The notes beneath the pieces were generated by a model. That model did not search any database. It had not been told where the DNA came from and worked only from the letters and a program-made list of their open reading frames with translations. From Lysobacteraceae bacterium (GTDB lineage Bacteria; Pseudomonadota; Gammaproteobacteria; Xanthomonadales; Xanthomonadaceae), in NCBI GenBank assembly GCA_017990865.1, contig JAGNNB010000181.1, positions 1 through 6,288 of the forward strand: DNA of 6,288 nucleotides. The letters run 5' to 3'. Of the stretch, positions 5,200-6,288 are shown in pieces. How positions within the stretch are numbered: the first letter of the stretch is position 1; each line of letters opens with the position of its first letter. The position numbers and the translations under genes were made by a program.

Positions 5200-5615
5200 A
5201 TTGCGCCTTCCTTCGCGGACAAATCGGCTTCGATCGCGTGCATGTCTTCGTTCAAAAAGTCGAAATCTGCTTCCGGGAGCGTCCCGTCGCGTTTGCGAAG
5301 AAGCGCGAGTTCCATGAAGAAATGCGCGAGCCGCGCATCCTGCAATCCCGATGCGAACCGGAGAATCGCTATGCAACTGGAGACGGTTCTTGGAAGCGCG
5401 TGCTTGCCGACAAACGTATTGCTGATTTCGAGCGCGAGGTTGGCGCTCGAAGCGCTGATGCTGCAAGCGACGAAATCGTCGACAGCATCGAACTGCATGC
5501 AGAGCTGGCCATTGAACCGATGCACGCGCAGAGAATGGAACGAAGGCAGCAACTTCGTCAAAAGCGACCGAAGTTTCGCGTCGTCGAAATGCGGGTATGC
5601 GTCTGCGAGTTCCAT
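5196..5615 (-). CDS. Unrecognised 139-aa protein between mlaE and mlaF
   Basis: The ATG at 5615-5613 shares one base with the mlaE stop (TGATG), with a GGGG six bases upstream; this junction decides the start against an ATG eight codons earlier inside mlaE. The product is a soluble-looking alpha/beta protein without signal peptide or membrane segment. It has three Cys residues (within QLCMQF, VACSIS and SSCIAI), a central SANLALEISNTFV stretch, and an acidic C-terminal half with LPEADFDFLNEDMHAIEADL. I do not recognise the family; it lacks the visible hallmarks of an MlaB/STAS protein, although it occupies the place of a transporter accessory gene. Its GC is lower than its neighbours: 55-62% in the four 60-base lines 5281-5520, against 73% in mlaF at 4381-4440. 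This points to an accessory, possibly acquired gene. Confidence 0.65.
   Translation of the reverse strand: MELADAYPHFDDAKLRSLLTKLLPSFHSLRVHRFNGQLCMQFDAVDDFVACSISASSANLALEISNTFVGKHALPRTVSSCIAILRFASGLQDARLAHFFMELALLRKRDGTLPEADFDFLNEDMHAIEADLSAKEGAI
5206..5214 (-). promoter_or_regulatory. Strong ribosome binding site before the 114-codon frame
   Basis: GAAGGAAGG on the minus strand lies six bases before the ATG at 5199. It is inside the end of the 139-aa gene. It is as good as or better than the ribosome sites of the certain genes here, which is the main reason to take that start seriously. Confidence 0.5.
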
Positions 5616-6288
5616 CACCACCCCATATGCATAAACCAAATCGCAGCGATCGCGTCGAATATGATCACCAACGAAATGGCTTGGACCACGCTGGAGGTGG
5701 TGCGTTCGCCGACCGATTGCGCGGTGCCGGTGACTTGCAGGCCTTCGAGGCAGCCGATCAACGCGATCACCAGCGCGAAGATCGGCGCTTTCGCCATGCC
5801 GACGAGGAAATGCCGCAGCTCCATCGTTTCCTGCATGCGGTTGTAGTACGCCTGCGCGGGAATATCCAGGCTGGTCGCGCCGACGAACATGCCGCCGAGC
5901 AGGCCGGCCAGCATCGCGATGAAGGTCAGCAGCGGCAGCATCGTCACCAGCGCCAGCACGCGCGGGATCACCAGCAGATCGATCGGATCCAAACCGAGCG
6001 TGCGGATCGCGTCGACTTCTTCGCGATTGACCATCGAGCCGATCTGCGCGGTGAACGCGCTGGCGGTGCGGCCGGCCAGAATCACCGAGGTGAGCAACAC
6101 CGCGAATTCGCGCATGAAGGCGATGCTGACCAGTTCGACGACGTAAATCGATGCGCCGAAGTCGGCGAGGATGTTCGAGCCGAGGAAAGCGATCACCGCG
6201 CCGATCAGGAACGACAGCAGCGCGACCAGCGGCACCGCGTCCAATCCCACTTGCTCCATGTGATACACGACGGAGACCGGGCGCAAGC
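5615..6288 (-). CDS. mlaE: MlaE-family permease of a lipid ABC transporter, 5' end outside the window
   Basis: The last 223 residues are visible; the frame stays open to the right edge, so the start is missing and the TTG at 6286 is not to be read as one. Hydrophobic segments lie at about 18-40, 49-76, 103-136, then around FLVGMAKAPIFALVIALIGC and VVQAISLVIIFDAIAAIWF. The family signature is clear: AFTAQIGSM..REEVDAIRTLGLDP..LLVIPRVLA (77-112), the coupling region that meets MlaF, and later EGLQVTGTAQSVGERTTSSVV. The C-terminus FMHMGW is complete. As the inner-membrane subunit it should form a dimer with two MlaF and sit on an MlaD hexamer. Whether it carries an N-terminal STAS domain, as some homologues do, cannot be seen. 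It is the first visible gene of the operon. Confidence 0.93.
   Translation of the reverse strand, partial: LRPVSVVYHMEQVGLDAVPLVALLSFLIGAVIAFLGSNILADFGASIYVVELVSIAFMREFAVLLTSVILAGRTASAFTAQIGSMVNREEVDAIRTLGLDPIDLLVIPRVLALVTMLPLLTFIAMLAGLLGGMFVGATSLDIPAQAYYNRMQETMELRHFLVGMAKAPIFALVIALIGCLEGLQVTGTAQSVGERTTSSVVQAISLVIIFDAIAAIWFMHMGW

Noticed and set aside
4998..5846. Plus-strand open frame of 282 codons opposite the 139-aa gene and mlaE
   Set aside because: It begins inside a palindromic repeat and runs antisense into the certain mlaE frame; the translation is low-complexity and basic.

Overview
The window looks like chromosome from a high-GC gammaproteobacterium of the Xanthomonadaceae, most probably Lysobacter or a close relative. 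This is inferred from three things: GC-rich coding with NNC/NNG codons, the protein types, and GTAG-headed palindromic repeats of the REP type. No rRNA, tRNA or other species marker is present, so the genus is a guess.

Left part, plus strand. Positions 1-995 hold the 3' end of a gene whose C-terminus (about 110 residues, ending in a Gln/Pro-rich tail) resembles the XVIPCD secretion domain of Xanthomonadales type IV secretion effectors. A strong A-tract/GC-stem/T-tract hairpin (1007-1051) ends it. A promoter-like TAAAAT then precedes a small membrane protein (1116-1685) with a CxxC...CxxH zinc-ribbon-like pair and three membrane segments. This gene converges on the operon to its right; the 80-base gap holds a 9-bp tandem repeat inside a hairpin.

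Right part, minus strand, read from 6288 down to 1766. This is one operon for an MCE/Mla-type lipid transporter: MlaE permease (cut by the right edge), MlaF ATPase, MlaD substrate-binding protein, and an ABC_trans_aux (PqiC-like) outer-membrane lipoprotein. MlaE and MlaF would form the inner-membrane ABC engine, MlaD the periplasmic lipid-binding ring, and the lipoprotein the probable outer-membrane contact. No MlaC or MlaB is seen. The 139-codon frame after mlaE, the 178-codon gene after mlaF and the lipoprotein gene are all stitched in by TGATG or ATGA stop/start overlaps.

The unusual part is what is threaded between the transporter genes. Between mlaE and mlaF lie an unrecognised 139-aa protein of lower GC and two composite palindromic elements (4904-5021 and 5062-5164). 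Between mlaF and mlaD lie a DUF3806-like protein with an acidic N-terminus and a third hairpin-rich gap (3352-3524). Both repeat-bearing gaps are spanned by an open frame (114 and 60 codons) whose start and stop overlap or touch the flanking genes. Three hairpins in these gaps share an AGGAT loop although their stem sequences differ. No mobile element with a transposase, no CRISPR array and no tRNA gene was found.
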